From Deltaproteobacteria bacterium (GTDB lineage Bacteria; Desulfobacterota; Binatia; UBA9968): DNA of 54,908 nucleotides. Under the pieces are notes generated by a model, which had not been told where the DNA came from, did no database searches, and saw nothing but the letters and a program-made list of their open reading frames with translations. The translations under genes and the position numbers were made by a program. The number at the start of each line of letters is the position of its first letter. The stretch's first letter is position 1. The stretch spans positions 1-54,908 of the forward strand of contig VGTH01000037.1 in the NCBI GenBank assembly GCA_016874755.1. The letters are read 5' to 3'. This document shows positions 16,644-25,026 of this stretch, one piece after another.

Positions 16644-17797
16644 CAACTGTCGAGAGCATTCTTTCTCGTTATCGTGAACCCCTCGAAAACTTTCCACTCG
16701 AGCTCGCCGCAGATTGGAAAAAACGTCACGCCGATAAAAAACTAGTCGGCTGCTATCCGGTCTACCATCCCGTCGACCTGATTCACGCCGCCGGCATGGT
16801 GCCGGTGGGCGTCATCGGCGGCGGTAATCGCCTGGAAATCGCCCACGCCGACTCGCGCTTTCAGTCCTTTGTCTGCTCCATCGTCAAGAGCACTCTCGAG
16901 CTTGGCCTGACCGGCCGGCTCGATTTTTTGGACGGCATCGTCTTTCACTCGATCTGCGATCCGGCGCGCAATTTGGGCAGCGTCTTCAAGCGCAACTTTC
17001 CCAAGCTGATGGTCGACTACATCCACTTTCCGCAGAATATGACCTCGCCGTATACGATCGACTATCTCGCCTCGGAATACCTGCGCCTCAAGACCAGCTA
17101 CGAAGCGCTGACGGGCCGGCCGATCAAAGACGACGATCTACGCCGGAGCATCGCGCTTTTCAACGAGCAGCGCCGGCTGCTGCGCGAGCTCTACGCGATC
17201 CGCGCCGAGCAGCCCGAGAATCTCTCGACCGTGGAAAGCTATGTTTTGCTGCGCATCGGCACGCTGATGCCGCCGGAAGAGCATATCCCGATCCTCAAAG
17301 AAGCGCTGGCCGACATCCGCGCACGCAAGGAAAAACCCAAAGACCGCATCAAAGTTGTCCTCGAAGGGTCTTTCTGCGAACAGCCGCCACTTGAGCTGAT
17401 CGAATCGCTGGAAGCGGCCGGCTGCTACATCCTCGATGACGATTTTCTTTTGGGCTGGCGCTGGTTCCTGGAGGACATCGCCACCGACGGCGATCCGCTG
17501 CGTAATCTCGCCAACGGCTATCTCAGGCAAAGCGTCTACTCCGGCGTCAAGCACGACACCCGCGAACCGAAAGCCAAGCACCTGATCGATAAAGTGCGCG
17601 AGACCGGCGCTGCCGCCGCGCTCATCTTGTCGGCGAAGTTCTGCGAGCCAGCGTTGTTTGACTATGCGCTCTATAAACGGGCGCTGGAGAAAGAAGGCAT
17701 CCCGCATTTGTTCTTAGAATTCGAAGAAAAGATGTGGATTTTCGACAAGGCACGGACAGAGATCGAGACGTTCGTGGAATCGATGCTGTTCGACTGA
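16640..17797 (+). CDS. bcrC: Benzoyl-CoA reductase-type subunit C (HgdB/BcrC family)
   Basis: The 385-aa protein belongs to the 2-hydroxyacyl-CoA dehydratase/benzoyl-CoA reductase catalytic subunit family. It shows LVGCYPVYHPVDLIHAAGMVPVGV near the N-terminus and candidate Fe-S cysteines at about residues 38, 79 (FVCS) and 106 (SICDPARN). The length fits BcrC/BzdN/BadD (about 380 aa). With BcrB it would carry the Fe-S centre that reduces the aromatic ring. The gene order C-B-A-D with two different ATPase subunits points to class I benzoyl-CoA reductase and not to a hydroxyacyl-CoA dehydratase, which has one activator. The substrate could be a ring-substituted benzoyl-CoA. Confidence 0.72.
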   Translation: MTTVESILSRYREPLENFPLELAADWKKRHADKKLVGCYPVYHPVDLIHAAGMVPVGVIGGGNRLEIAHADSRFQSFVCSIVKSTLELGLTGRLDFLDGIVFHSICDPARNLGSVFKRNFPKLMVDYIHFPQNMTSPYTIDYLASEYLRLKTSYEALTGRPIKDDDLRRSIALFNEQRRLLRELYAIRAEQPENLSTVESYVLLRIGTLMPPEEHIPILKEALADIRARKEKPKDRIKVVLEGSFCEQPPLELIESLEAAGCYILDDDFLLGWRWFLEDIATDGDPLRNLANGYLRQSVYSGVKHDTREPKAKHLIDKVRETGAAAALILSAKFCEPALFDYALYKRALEKEGIPHLFLEFEEKMWIFDKARTEIETFVESMLFD

Positions 17798-17803
17798 AAA
17801 CGT

Positions 17804-17865
17804 CCGAGTTGCGGGTTACGGATTTCGAGCTCCAACTCGAAACGCGAAACTCGCAACCCGAAACC
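17804..17865. repeat. Heptamer array in the bcrC-bcrB spacer (unit about AACTCGA)
   Basis: The second half (17834-17865) reads as consecutive 7-base units of the type AACTCGM/AACSCGA. The first half holds the same kind of unit in the opposite direction (GAGTTGC, GGGTTAC). The array therefore has an inverted arrangement that could fold in the mRNA. A closely related array lies in the bcrA-bcrD spacer. Confidence 0.75.
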
Positions 17866-17878
17866 AATGGAGCCCCCG

Positions 17879-19180
17879 ATGGCACAAACCGCTGACACCG
17901 CGAAGACCAGCTACCAGGGCCAGATGCATCTCTTGCAGAAAGAGATCATGGGGCGCTATTTCGAACGGGTGACGCGAGCCGCCGAACAAGGCGACGGCAA
18001 AGCGGTCTTCATGTTGATCAGCGGCAACCCGGTGGAGCTGGTGCATGCATTCGACATGATCCCGGTCTATCCCGAGATCGACGCCCTGCAGCTCGCGGTC
18101 AAGAAGGCTGCCTTACCCTTCATTCAGAAAGCCGAAGAGCTCGGCTACTCAATGGACAACTGCGCCTATGTCAAAGCCGATGTCGGACTTTTTCTCGGCG
18201 GTCGCAAGACGCCTTTTGCCACTATCCCCCTGCCGTCGTTGATACTGTGCAACTACGTCGGCTGCAATGTCTACCTCCAGTGGTTCGAGCACCTGGCCGA
18301 GTATTGCGACGGCAAGATTTACAATCTCGATATTCCGTTCATGCGCGATCCATCTGGCAAGCCGTCGCCGGAGGACATCGCCTACGTCGTGCACCAGCTC
18401 GAAGAAGTGATCGCCATCTGCGAAGAGCTCACCGGCAAGAAACTCGATTGGGATAAGCTGAAAAGAATCGTCGCCCTCTCCGGCGAGACTGGCGAGCTGT
18501 GGGCCAAGATCAAGTCGCTGACTAAACATATTCCCTCGCCTTTCGACAACTACTTCGATTCAGTGACCATGATGGCGCCGCTCTATTGCCTGCGCGGCAC
18601 CGAAGACGGGCTCAAGTTTTTCCAGACAGCGCTCAGAGAGATGGAAGAAAAGGTCCAGATGGGCAGCGGCCCGCTGCCCGAAGAGCGCTTCCGTTTCGTC
18701 ATCGAAGGGCCACCGCCCTGGCCCTATCTGCGCACCTTCCGCGACCTCTTCGCTAAATGGGGCGCAGTCGCCGTCGCCTCCACCTATTCCACCGTCGGCG
18801 GTTTGTGGGAGTTTGGCTTCAAGCACGACCCCAACCGGCCCTTGGAGTCGATTGCCGAGCACATGCTGCAGTGGAACGTCACTAATCGAAACTTCTTGCA
18901 GCGCTACGAGCAGATTCGCCGCTACATTCAGGAATGGTCGGCCGACGCGCTGGTGATTCATTCCGTCAAGAGCTGCCGGCTCTTCTCCGCCGGCCAGGGT
19001 GATATGCGCGAGTATTTTACCAAAGAGTTGGGCATTCCGACGCTCCTGATCGAATCCGATCTTGAAGACCCGCGCTATTTTTCCGAAGCGCAGATCAAAA
19101 ACCGCATCGACGCCTTCTTCGAATCGCTCGAACACCGCAAACTGACGCACAAGACCCAGGCCGCGGGAGCAACGTTATGA
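17879..19180 (+). CDS. bcrB: Benzoyl-CoA reductase-type subunit B (HgdA/BcrB family)
   Basis: The 433-aa protein is the larger catalytic subunit of the same family as bcrC. It shows [16 protein letters not shown], conserved cysteines at about residues 95 ([13 protein letters not shown]), 124 and 129 ([10 protein letters not shown]), and late motifs [15 protein letters not shown] and [13 protein letters not shown]. The length fits BcrB/BzdO/BadE (about 430 aa). The ATG at 17879 is preferred over that at 17867 because a GGAG box lies seven bases upstream. The gene ends in a 4-base ATGA overlap with bcrA, so the two are translationally coupled. Confidence 0.75.
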   Translation: MAQTADTAKTSYQGQMHLLQKEIMGRYFERVTRAAEQGDGKAVFMLISGNPVELVHAFDMIPVYPEIDALQLAVKKAALPFIQKAEELGYSMDNCAYVKADVGLFLGGRKTPFATIPLPSLILCNYVGCNVYLQWFEHLAEYCDGKIYNLDIPFMRDPSGKPSPEDIAYVVHQLEEVIAICEELTGKKLDWDKLKRIVALSGETGELWAKIKSLTKHIPSPFDNYFDSVTMMAPLYCLRGTEDGLKFFQTALREMEEKVQMGSGPLPEERFRFVIEGPPPWPYLRTFRDLFAKWGAVAVASTYSTVGGLWEFGFKHDPNRPLESIAEHMLQWNVTNRNFLQRYEQIRRYIQEWSADALVIHSVKSCRLFSAGQGDMREYFTKELGIPTLLIESDLEDPRYFSEAQIKNRIDAFFESLEHRKLTHKTQAAGATL

Positions 19181-20025
19181 TCTACGCCGCCGGTATCGAC
19201 GTGGGCTCGACCCAGACCAAGGGCATCATCATCGACGAGGAGCGCCGCATCCTCGCCCGCGCGCTCAGCATGACCGGCGCCAACGTTACCCGCGCCGCCG
19301 AGAACTGCTTTGTCGAGTCGCTCAAGCTCGCCGGCATCGAACGGGCTCTGGTGCGCTACATCGTCGGCACCGGCTACGGCCGCTACAAAGTGACCTTCGG
19401 CGACGCGCAGATCACCGAGATCAGCTGCCACGCCCGCGGCGCCTATCACCTCTTTCCGAACACGAAGACGGTCATCGACATGGGCGGCCAGGACGCCAAA
19501 GGCATCCGCGTCGGCGAGGGTGGCGAGGTCAAAGACTTTGTCATGAACGACAAATGCGCCGCCGGCACCGGCCGTTTTCTCGCCAGCGCCGCCGACGCCC
19601 TGATGTTGAGCTTGGACGAGATCGGCGAGATATCGCTCAAAGCTAAAAATCCCGTGCGACTGACGACCGTATGCACGGTCTTCGTCGAATCCGACATCAT
19701 GTCCTACCTGGCCCAAAACAAAAAAGTCGAGGACATCCTGGGCGGCGTCCGCAGAGCCATCGCGGCGCGGACCATTTCGCTAGTGCGCCGTGTCGGCATC
19801 GAGCCGGAAGTGACGTTCACCGGCGGCGTATCGCGCAACCTCGGCATGGTGCGCGCTTTGGAAGAGAAACTTGAATTGAGACTCAACGTCAGCCCCGACT
19901 CGCACTACGTCGGCGCCCTCGGCGCGAGCTTGTTCGCACTGGAAAGAGCGCTCGCAACAGTGTCGGGCTCCGAGTATCGGGTTTCGGGTTCAACTCGGAA
20001 CGCGGAACTCGAAACTCGAAACTGA
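19177..20025 (+). CDS. bcrA: Benzoyl-CoA reductase-type ATPase subunit A (BcrA/BadF/BzdP-like)
   Basis: The 282-aa ASKHA-type ATPase has phosphate-1 [14 protein letters not shown], phosphate-2 [12 protein letters not shown] and the adenosine motif [12 protein letters not shown]. The two cysteines that hold the bridging [4Fe-4S] cluster are at residues 127 ([11 protein letters not shown]) and 166 ([11 protein letters not shown]). These are the same positions as in the HgdC activator. It hydrolyses ATP to push low-potential electrons into the BcrBC ring-reducing subunits. It is short, like the Azoarcus bzd type, not the about 430-aa Thauera BcrA. Its last 20 or so residues (from about VSGSEYRVS) are coded by a heptamer repeat. 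Confidence 0.75.
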   Translation: MIYAAGIDVGSTQTKGIIIDEERRILARALSMTGANVTRAAENCFVESLKLAGIERALVRYIVGTGYGRYKVTFGDAQITEISCHARGAYHLFPNTKTVIDMGGQDAKGIRVGEGGEVKDFVMNDKCAAGTGRFLASAADALMLSLDEIGEISLKAKNPVRLTTVCTVFVESDIMSYLAQNKKVEDILGGVRRAIAARTISLVRRVGIEPEVTFTGGVSRNLGMVRALEEKLELRLNVSPDSHYVGALGASLFALERALATVSGSEYRVSGSTRNAELETRN

Positions 20026-20029
20026 ACCT
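19966..20029. repeat. Heptamer array at the bcrA-bcrD junction (unit about ACTCGAA)
   Basis: Seven-base units of the types GGGTTTC/GGGTTCA in the first half and ACTCGAA/ACGCGGA in the second half run through the last codons and stop of bcrA. Sequence and inverted layout resemble the array at 17804-17865, so the two operon spacers share one repeat family. Confidence 0.75.
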
Positions 20030-20038
20030 GGAGGTTCC

Positions 20039-20866
20039 ATGACCTACGTCGCCGGCATCGACATGGGAGCGAAATCGACCAAAGCCGTTATCCTCGACGG
20101 TGACCGAAAGATGCGCGGCCAGGCGTTCATCCGCACGCGACCTGACTTTGTTGCCATCGCCAAGGAAGTCCTGCAGGCGGCGCTGCAAGATGCCGAGCTG
20201 AAGGAAGCCGATTTGAGCTATATCGCCACCACCGGATTTGGCCGCTACAACGTGCCCTTCCGCGATGTTCAGATCACCGACATCACCTGCGTCGGCACCG
20301 GCGCAGTATTTTTATTTCCTAAGACCCGCTCGGTGCTCGACATCGGCGCCCAGAGCACGCGGGCGATCCGCGTCTCCGAGACCGGCAAGGTCAAAGAGTT
20401 CCGCACCAACGACAAATGCGCCGCCGGCGCCGGCGGCTTCATCGAGCGCGCCGCCAAATATCTCGAGACCGGCATCGAAACCGTCGGCGAATTGTCGCTC
20501 CAGTCGACCAAGCCGCAAACCATCAGCAGCGTCTGCGCCGTGCTCGCCGAATCGGAGATCATCAACCACGTCTCTTCCGGCGAGAGCGTCGAGAAGATTC
20601 TCCGCGGCGTGCACAACTCGCTCGCCAGCCGCGCCCTGGCCCTTCTCAAACGCGCCGGCATGGAGGACGAAGTCACTTTCGTGGGCGGCGTGGCGCGCCA
20701 GAAAGGCATGGTCAAAGCGCTCGAAGAGACGCTCAAGCGCAAGATCAACGTCAGCGACCAGCCGCAGATGATCGGCGCCCTGGGCGCGGCCCTGCTGGCG
20801 CTGCGCCGCTTGGAAAAACTCCGCGCGGAACAATCGAATGTCACTCCGGAAGCGAGGGTCGCATGA
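20039..20866 (+). CDS. bcrD: Benzoyl-CoA reductase-type ATPase subunit D (BcrD/BadG/BzdQ-like)
   Basis: The 275-aa second ASKHA ATPase has GIDMGAKSTKAVIL, YIATTGFGRY, VLDIGAQSTRAIRV, the cluster cysteines at residues 127 (NDKCAAGAGGFIE) and 166 (SSVCAVLAESEIIN) and a VTFVGGVARQKGM adenosine motif. The SVCAVLAESEIINHVS segment and CAxGxGxFxE-x2-AxYL pattern fit the BcrD branch better than BcrA. It should form a heterodimer with the preceding ATPase around one [4Fe-4S] cluster. An AACCTGGAGG box precedes the start. The stop overlaps the next start as ATGA. Confidence 0.75.
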   Translation: MTYVAGIDMGAKSTKAVILDGDRKMRGQAFIRTRPDFVAIAKEVLQAALQDAELKEADLSYIATTGFGRYNVPFRDVQITDITCVGTGAVFLFPKTRSVLDIGAQSTRAIRVSETGKVKEFRTNDKCAAGAGGFIERAAKYLETGIETVGELSLQSTKPQTISSVCAVLAESEIINHVSSGESVEKILRGVHNSLASRALALLKRAGMEDEVTFVGGVARQKGMVKALEETLKRKINVSDQPQMIGALGAALLALRRLEKLRAEQSNVTPEARVA

Positions 20867-21627
20867 TGAATCTTCAAGACCGAATTGCCTTGGTGGCCGG
20901 CGGCGGCGGCGGCATCGGCCGCGCCGTGGCGTTGGCGCTGGCGAGCGCCGGTGCGAAAATCGCCGTCGCAGACATCGTCCAAGCCAATGCCGAGAAAGTC
21001 AAATGTGAAGTGCAGGGCTTGGGGATCCGAGCGATGGCTTGCCCGGTCGATCTTACCAAGAAAGCCGACGTCGATCGCATGGTTGATGAGGTCATCAGCC
21101 GCTATGGCCAGATCGATATTCTAGTCAACTGCCAGGGCTGGGATCGGCTGGAGCCCTTCGTCGAGAGCAATGAAGAGACTTGGGACAAACTCTTGGCGAT
21201 CAACTTCAAATCGGTGCTCTACACTGCCCGCGCCGTGCTGCCGCGCATGATCGCGCAAAACTTCGGCAAGATCGTCAACATCAGCTCCGACGCCGGCCGC
21301 GTCGGCTCGAGCTGGGAAGCGGTTTACGCCGGCGCCAAAGGCGCGGTCATCGCGTTTTCTAAAACCATCGCGCGCGAAGTGGCGCGCCACAAGATCAATG
21401 TAAACGTCGTCTGTCCGGGCCTGACGGAAACACCGCTGCTCCAAGCCGTGCGCGGTCAGTCGGAGCAAACCGCCAAAATCATCGACGCGGTGACCAAAGC
21501 GACGCCGTTTCGACGACCGGCCCAACCGGAAGAGATCGCCGAAGCGGTGCTTTTTCTAACCTCGCCGTCGGCGACTTTTATTACCGGTCAGACGCTCAGC
21601 GTCAGCGGCGGGTTGACGATGCTATGA
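20863..21627 (+). CDS. SDR-family dehydrogenase of the bcr operon (BadH-like candidate)
   Basis: The 254-aa classical SDR has a glycine-rich GGGGGIG cofactor motif (residues 13-19), an NCQG motif replacing NNAG, the catalytic Ser in NISSDAG, YAGAK for Y-x3-K and a TGQTLSVSGGLTM end. It overlaps bcrD by four bases, so it is part of the same operon. In Rhodopseudomonas the 2-hydroxycyclohexanecarboxyl-CoA dehydrogenase BadH is an SDR of this length encoded beside the reductase genes, and a 3-hydroxyacyl-CoA dehydrogenase role is the natural guess. Sequence alone does not prove the substrate. NAD is likely (AVADIVQ after beta-2). Confidence 0.75.
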   Translation: MMNLQDRIALVAGGGGGIGRAVALALASAGAKIAVADIVQANAEKVKCEVQGLGIRAMACPVDLTKKADVDRMVDEVISRYGQIDILVNCQGWDRLEPFVESNEETWDKLLAINFKSVLYTARAVLPRMIAQNFGKIVNISSDAGRVGSSWEAVYAGAKGAVIAFSKTIAREVARHKINVNVVCPGLTETPLLQAVRGQSEQTAKIIDAVTKATPFRRPAQPEEIAEAVLFLTSPSATFITGQTLSVSGGLTML

Positions 21628-21673
21628 GATTGCTAGTTCAAAGCCCACAGCCCCCGGATCCTGTTCCCCTTCT

Positions 21674-21710
21674 TAATCTTGAATAGGAAATCTGGAATCT
21701 GGAATTGAGG
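21674..21710. repeat. Heptamer array before the operon amidohydrolase (unit AATCTGG)
   Basis: Five contiguous 7-base units of the type AATCTGG/AATAGGA fill the spacer and run up to the ribosome-binding box GAGGG of the next gene. The unit AATCTGG is nearly the one used in the array at 46521-46555. Confidence 0.72.
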
Positions 21711-21716
21711 GACCCT

Positions 21717-22562
21717 ATGCGCAACGCTATCGACTTCATGTACTACGTCGCCACTCCAGCATTCATTGCGCGCTGGAATGAAGCGAAAAAAGGTGAGCTG
21801 ATTTGCCGTATGGAGAAAGCCATCGGCGGACTGCCGCACTACGATAGCTTTGAAACCATGCTCGCCAAGATGGACGAAGCCGAGGTTGAGAAAGTCTTCA
21901 TCACCCAAACCAAAATGTGGTCCTACCGCAACAAGTGGATGTACATGGACACCCAGCTTGAAGAGGTAGCCCAGTACACCCAGCGCTACCCCGATCGTTT
22001 CGTCGGACTGGCCGGCTACAATCCGTTTCGCATCAAAGAATCGCTCGCCGAGATCGAGCGCGCGGTCAAAGAATACAAGTTCAAAGGCGTCTATGTGCAT
22101 ATCTACGGCTTCGACATCCCGATTCACGACGCCAAAATGTACCCGCTCTACGCCAAATGCGACGAACTGAAAGTCCCCGTGTCGCTGCAAGTCGGCCATG
22201 TGCTCGAGGCGATGCCGAGCGAGCATGCCCGGCCGATCTATCTCGATCGCATCTCTAGCGATTTTCCCGATCTCAAACTGGTCGGCGCCCACACCGGTTG
22301 GCCCTGGGTCGAGGAGCTGATTTCGGTTTGCTACAAATGGGACAATGTTTACTTCGGCGTTGATGCCTGGATGCCCAAATACATGAAGCCGGAAATCCTC
22401 CACTATATTAATAGCCGCATGGGCGCCGATCGCTGCCTGTGGGGCACCAACGGTCTGCCGTGGAAGGAAAGCTTGGATCAGTGGGACGAAATGGGCTTGA
22501 AGGAAAACGTCAAGCGCAAATTGTTGCGCGACAACGCGGTGGAGCTTTTTGGCTTGCACTAA
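21717..22562 (+). CDS. Amidohydrolase-2-fold protein lacking the usual metal ligands
   Basis: The 281-aa TIM-barrel protein is recognisable as amidohydrolase-2 by DSFETMLAKMDEAEVEKVFI, RYPDRFVGLAGYNPF, KFKGVYVHIYG, FPDLKLVGAHTGWPWVEEL and the late CLWGTNGLPW. The N-terminal H-x-H is replaced (AIDFMYYVATP) and the late catalytic Asp of the usual TDxP motif is Asn (GTNGLP). A metal-dependent hydrolase role is thus doubtful. Its place inside the ring-reduction operon, between the SDR and the crotonases, suggests a step on a cyclic acyl-CoA or acid. A GAGG box precedes the ATG at 21717; the alternative TTG at 21705 is within the repeat. Confidence 0.72.
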   Translation: MRNAIDFMYYVATPAFIARWNEAKKGELICRMEKAIGGLPHYDSFETMLAKMDEAEVEKVFITQTKMWSYRNKWMYMDTQLEEVAQYTQRYPDRFVGLAGYNPFRIKESLAEIERAVKEYKFKGVYVHIYGFDIPIHDAKMYPLYAKCDELKVPVSLQVGHVLEAMPSEHARPIYLDRISSDFPDLKLVGAHTGWPWVEELISVCYKWDNVYFGVDAWMPKYMKPEILHYINSRMGADRCLWGTNGLPWKESLDQWDEMGLKENVKRKLLRDNAVELFGLH

Positions 22563-22582
22563 CGAAACATAAGGAGAGCGCC

Positions 22583-22831
22583 ATGATGTGCCGATTTTTA
22601 GCTGCCGATTTCGAGCTCGATCTGAAGTGTCCGGTGGATCGAGAAACTCATCACGTTCGCTTCCAAGCCTACCCCCAGCTGCGCGGCCACGCTCTCGATG
22701 TCGTCGCCTGCGACGCGGCAACGAACATCGATCAGTTATGCTGCAGCAAGAACTGCCGAGCGCTGCTCGAAAGCGGCGAATACTGGCAGCGGACTTATCC
22801 GGAATCGGTGCAATACGCCGAGAATCGGTAG
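22583..22831 (+). CDS. Small cysteine-rich protein, 82 aa, unknown
   Basis: A short frame with a strong AAGGAGA box lies six bases before its ATG. It is packed 20 bases after the amidohydrolase and 19 bases before the crotonase, and codon use is like its neighbours. The cysteines are at residues 3, 16, 43, 53, 54 and 58; the last group is CDAATNIDQLCCSKNC. His23-His24 and an acidic N-terminus are also present. The CxxP...CD...CCxxxC spacing suggests a zinc or Fe-S site. I do not recognise the family. Candidate roles are a small assembly or redox factor of the ring-reduction operon. Confidence 0.6.
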   Translation: MMCRFLAADFELDLKCPVDRETHHVRFQAYPQLRGHALDVVACDAATNIDQLCCSKNCRALLESGEYWQRTYPESVQYAENR

Positions 22832-22850
22832 CTCTGGAGCGGGTGCAGCG

Positions 22851-23630
22851 ATGTATCAAACTCTCAAATATCGCGAAGACGGCGCGGTGGCGACGATCCA
22901 GCTCGACCGGCCGGAGAAGAAAAACTCACTGAACGGCGCCATGCGTGAAGAGCTAAGCCATCTTCTCGACGAGCTGGCGAGCAAAGCGGTGATTCGCGCT
23001 GTGATTGTCACCGGCGGCGACGAGGTCTTTTGCGCCGGCGCCGACATCGGCGAGATGGGCGGGCCGGCCAACGCCGAAGCCTCCTATCATCATGCGCGGG
23101 AGTTTCAGATCCTTTTCGATAAAGTCGAATCGCTGCCACAGCCGGTGATTGCCGCGGTGTCCGGCTACGCGCTCGGCGGCGGCTGCGAGTTGGCGCTCGC
23201 CGCCGACTTTCGCTTGGCCTCAGAGAGCGCCAAATTGGGCTTGCCGGAAATTAAAATTGGCGCCTTTCCAGGCGGCGGCGGCACCCAGCGGCTGGCGCGC
23301 TTGGTCGGCATCGCCAAAGCCAAAGAGATGATCCTACTAGGCGATCCCATCGGCGCCCAAGAAGCACTTGCCGCCGGCTTGGTGATGCAAGTCGCCGCGA
23401 AAGAAAAATACTCTGACGAGGCACAAGCGCTAGCGCGCAAACTTGCTGAGCTGCCGCGCCTGGCGCTGCAAGCGTCGAAGATGCTGATCAACCGCAGCCA
23501 GAATATTGACTTGGCCACCGGACTGGAGTTCGAGGCACGCACCTTCGGCGCCATCGCGCACACCCATGACTTAGCCGAGGGGACTCGGGCTTTTCTAGAG
23601 AAGCGCAAAGCCAATTTTACCGGCACTTGA
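22851..23630 (+). CDS. Enoyl-CoA hydratase (crotonase family) of the bcr operon
   Basis: The 259-aa protein is a canonical crotonase. The oxyanion-hole region is EVFCAGADIGEM, and both catalytic glutamates of hydratases are present, in GGGCELALAADFRLA and LGLPEIKIGAFPGGGGTQRL. It should hydrate a 2,3-unsaturated acyl-CoA. In this operon the likely substrate is the dienoyl- or cyclohexenoyl-CoA made by benzoyl-CoA reductase (Dch- or BadK-type step). The start at 22851 is within a compact operon; upstream in-frame codons overlap the small cysteine protein and are not homologous. Confidence 0.82.
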   Translation: MYQTLKYREDGAVATIQLDRPEKKNSLNGAMREELSHLLDELASKAVIRAVIVTGGDEVFCAGADIGEMGGPANAEASYHHAREFQILFDKVESLPQPVIAAVSGYALGGGCELALAADFRLASESAKLGLPEIKIGAFPGGGGTQRLARLVGIAKAKEMILLGDPIGAQEALAAGLVMQVAAKEKYSDEAQALARKLAELPRLALQASKMLINRSQNIDLATGLEFEARTFGAIAHTHDLAEGTRAFLEKRKANFTGT

Positions 23631-23687
23631 AAGCTTCGGCGGAGCAGCTATCGTCGACACAAATATCCATTGGAGGACGGCAGAAGC

Positions 23688-24482
23688 ATGGCATACACCA
23701 GTTTCGTTTTTGAAAACAATGACGGCGTGGCGACGATCCGATTGAACGACCCTGACCATTTGAATGCTCTGACTTTTCAGGTTTACGGCGATCTAGAAAA
23801 AATCTTCGCGGAATTGGCTCATGATAGCTCGGTAAAAGTCGTTGTCCTCACCGGCACCGGCAAAGGTTTCTGTTCCGGCGGCCGGGTCGACGATATCATC
23901 GGACCGCTGCTCAAGATGAAAGGCGACGAGCTTTACAAGTTCACCCGCATGACCTGCAACGTGGTCAAGAATATGCGCAACTTGAGGAAACCGATCATCG
24001 CCGCCGTCAACGGCATCGCCGCCGGCGCCGGGGCCATGCTGATGCTCGCATCCGATCTGCGGCTTTTTTCCGACAAGGCGCGCGCCGCCTTCTTATTCGT
24101 CAAGGTCGGGCTGTCCGGCGCCGACATGGGCGCGCTCTATTTGCTGCCGCGCATCGTCGGCTTGGGAAAAGCGACGGAACTGGTTTATTTCGGCGACACT
24201 ATCGACGCCCAAGAAGCGCACCGCGTCGGTTTAGCCAATCGCGTGGTGCCCGGTGAAACGCTTATGGAAGAAGCCTATAAGTGGGCAGCGCGTTTGAAGG
24301 ACGGCCCTCTGTATGCGCTCGGCGTCACCAAAGAACTGCTCGAATACGAGGCCAACGTCAATTTGGAAACCGCATTGGAGATGGAAGCGGCGGCCCAAGC
24401 GCGCTGCATGGAGACCCCGGATTTCATCGAAGGCTACAACGCGTTTATCGAAAAGCGGCCGCTGCGGTTTAACCGTTCGTGA
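23688..24482 (+). CDS. Divergent crotonase-family protein lacking both hydratase glutamates
   Basis: The 264-aa crotonase fold has the GFCSGGRVDD oxyanion segment. At the first catalytic position it reads GIAAGAGAMLMLASDLRL (no Glu) and at the second FLFVKVGLSGADMGALYLLPRIVG (no Glu but an Asp). It is therefore unlikely to be a normal hydratase. The VGL-x2-ADxG signature recalls dienoyl-CoA isomerases, in which an Asp takes part. A hydrolase, isomerase or decarboxylase in the ring-cleavage part of the pathway is possible. It is too short for 6-oxocyclohex-1-ene-1-carbonyl-CoA hydrolase (about 375 aa). The ATG at 23688 lies 12 bases after a TTGGAGG box. Confidence 0.75.
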   Translation: MAYTSFVFENNDGVATIRLNDPDHLNALTFQVYGDLEKIFAELAHDSSVKVVVLTGTGKGFCSGGRVDDIIGPLLKMKGDELYKFTRMTCNVVKNMRNLRKPIIAAVNGIAAGAGAMLMLASDLRLFSDKARAAFLFVKVGLSGADMGALYLLPRIVGLGKATELVYFGDTIDAQEAHRVGLANRVVPGETLMEEAYKWAARLKDGPLYALGVTKELLEYEANVNLETALEMEAAAQARCMETPDFIEGYNAFIEKRPLRFNRS

Positions 24483-24490
24483 TTTCGGTT

Positions 24491-24524
24491 ATCTCGCGCA
24501 GAGGCGCGGAGGACGCAAAGTCGG
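24491..24524. repeat. CGCAGAGG-type spacer repeat
   Basis: The tract TCTCGCGCAGAGGCGCGG and following bases repeats a CGC-A/G-GAGG word at 9-10-base steps. It matches, with about three changes in 25 bases, the reverse complement of the tract at 45788-45812. It lies in the 91-base spacer before the GNAT gene. Confidence 0.6.
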
Positions 24525-24573
24525 ACTGAAACATATTCACCACGAAGACGATTCTCGTGCCCCGGAGGCGATC

Positions 24574-25026
24574 ATGAACAAAGACATCGACGTGAGAAAT
24601 TTAGAAAAGCGCGATCTGCCGGCGATCGTCGACATGGAAGAACGACAGACCGGCGTCGCCCGGCCCCATTACTGGGAAAAGCGCATCGAAATGTCCGAGG
24701 CGATTCGCCCGCACTGGACTTCTCTGGTCGCCGAGATCGATAACCGCGTCGTCGGCTTTCTACTGGGCCGCACCGGCGAACTCGAATTTGGTCTTCCCGG
24801 CACCGTGGCTTGGATCGAAATGATCGGCGTCGACCCGGTCTTTCGCCGCCGCGGCGTCGCCCAGGAGCTGGTCGAAAAATTTACCGAATCCGCCGAGGAT
24901 CACGGCATTCGCACGGTCTTCACCCTGATTACGGCCAATCAGGGCGAAATACAGCATTTCTTCAGCCGCCTCGGCTTTGTCCACGGCAAGATGCTGCACT
25001 ATCAAAAGGAAATCGACGCCGACTAG
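24574..25026 (+). CDS. GNAT-family N-acetyltransferase
   Basis: The 150-aa GNAT protein has the acetyl-CoA pyrophosphate-binding motif VFRRRGVAQEL preceded by AWIEMIGVDP, and the late FFSRLGFVHGKML motif. A GGAGG box precedes the ATG. It probably closes the benzoyl-CoA-type operon. An acetyltransferase gene (badL) is known in the Rhodopseudomonas benzoate cluster, which makes a role in handling aromatic amines or side products conceivable, but the acceptor cannot be read from sequence. Its stop codon shares the CTAG with the stop of the convergent deacetylase gene. Confidence 0.82.
   Translation: MNKDIDVRNLEKRDLPAIVDMEERQTGVARPHYWEKRIEMSEAIRPHWTSLVAEIDNRVVGFLLGRTGELEFGLPGTVAWIEMIGVDPVFRRRGVAQELVEKFTESAEDHGIRTVFTLITANQGEIQHFFSRLGFVHGKMLHYQKEIDAD

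Noticed and set aside
23688-24482. Naming the second crotonase BadI (2-ketocyclohexanecarboxyl-CoA hydrolase)
   Set aside because: Context would fit, but the GGRVDD and VGLSGADMG signatures do not match the BadI pattern as I know it, so only a family call is given.
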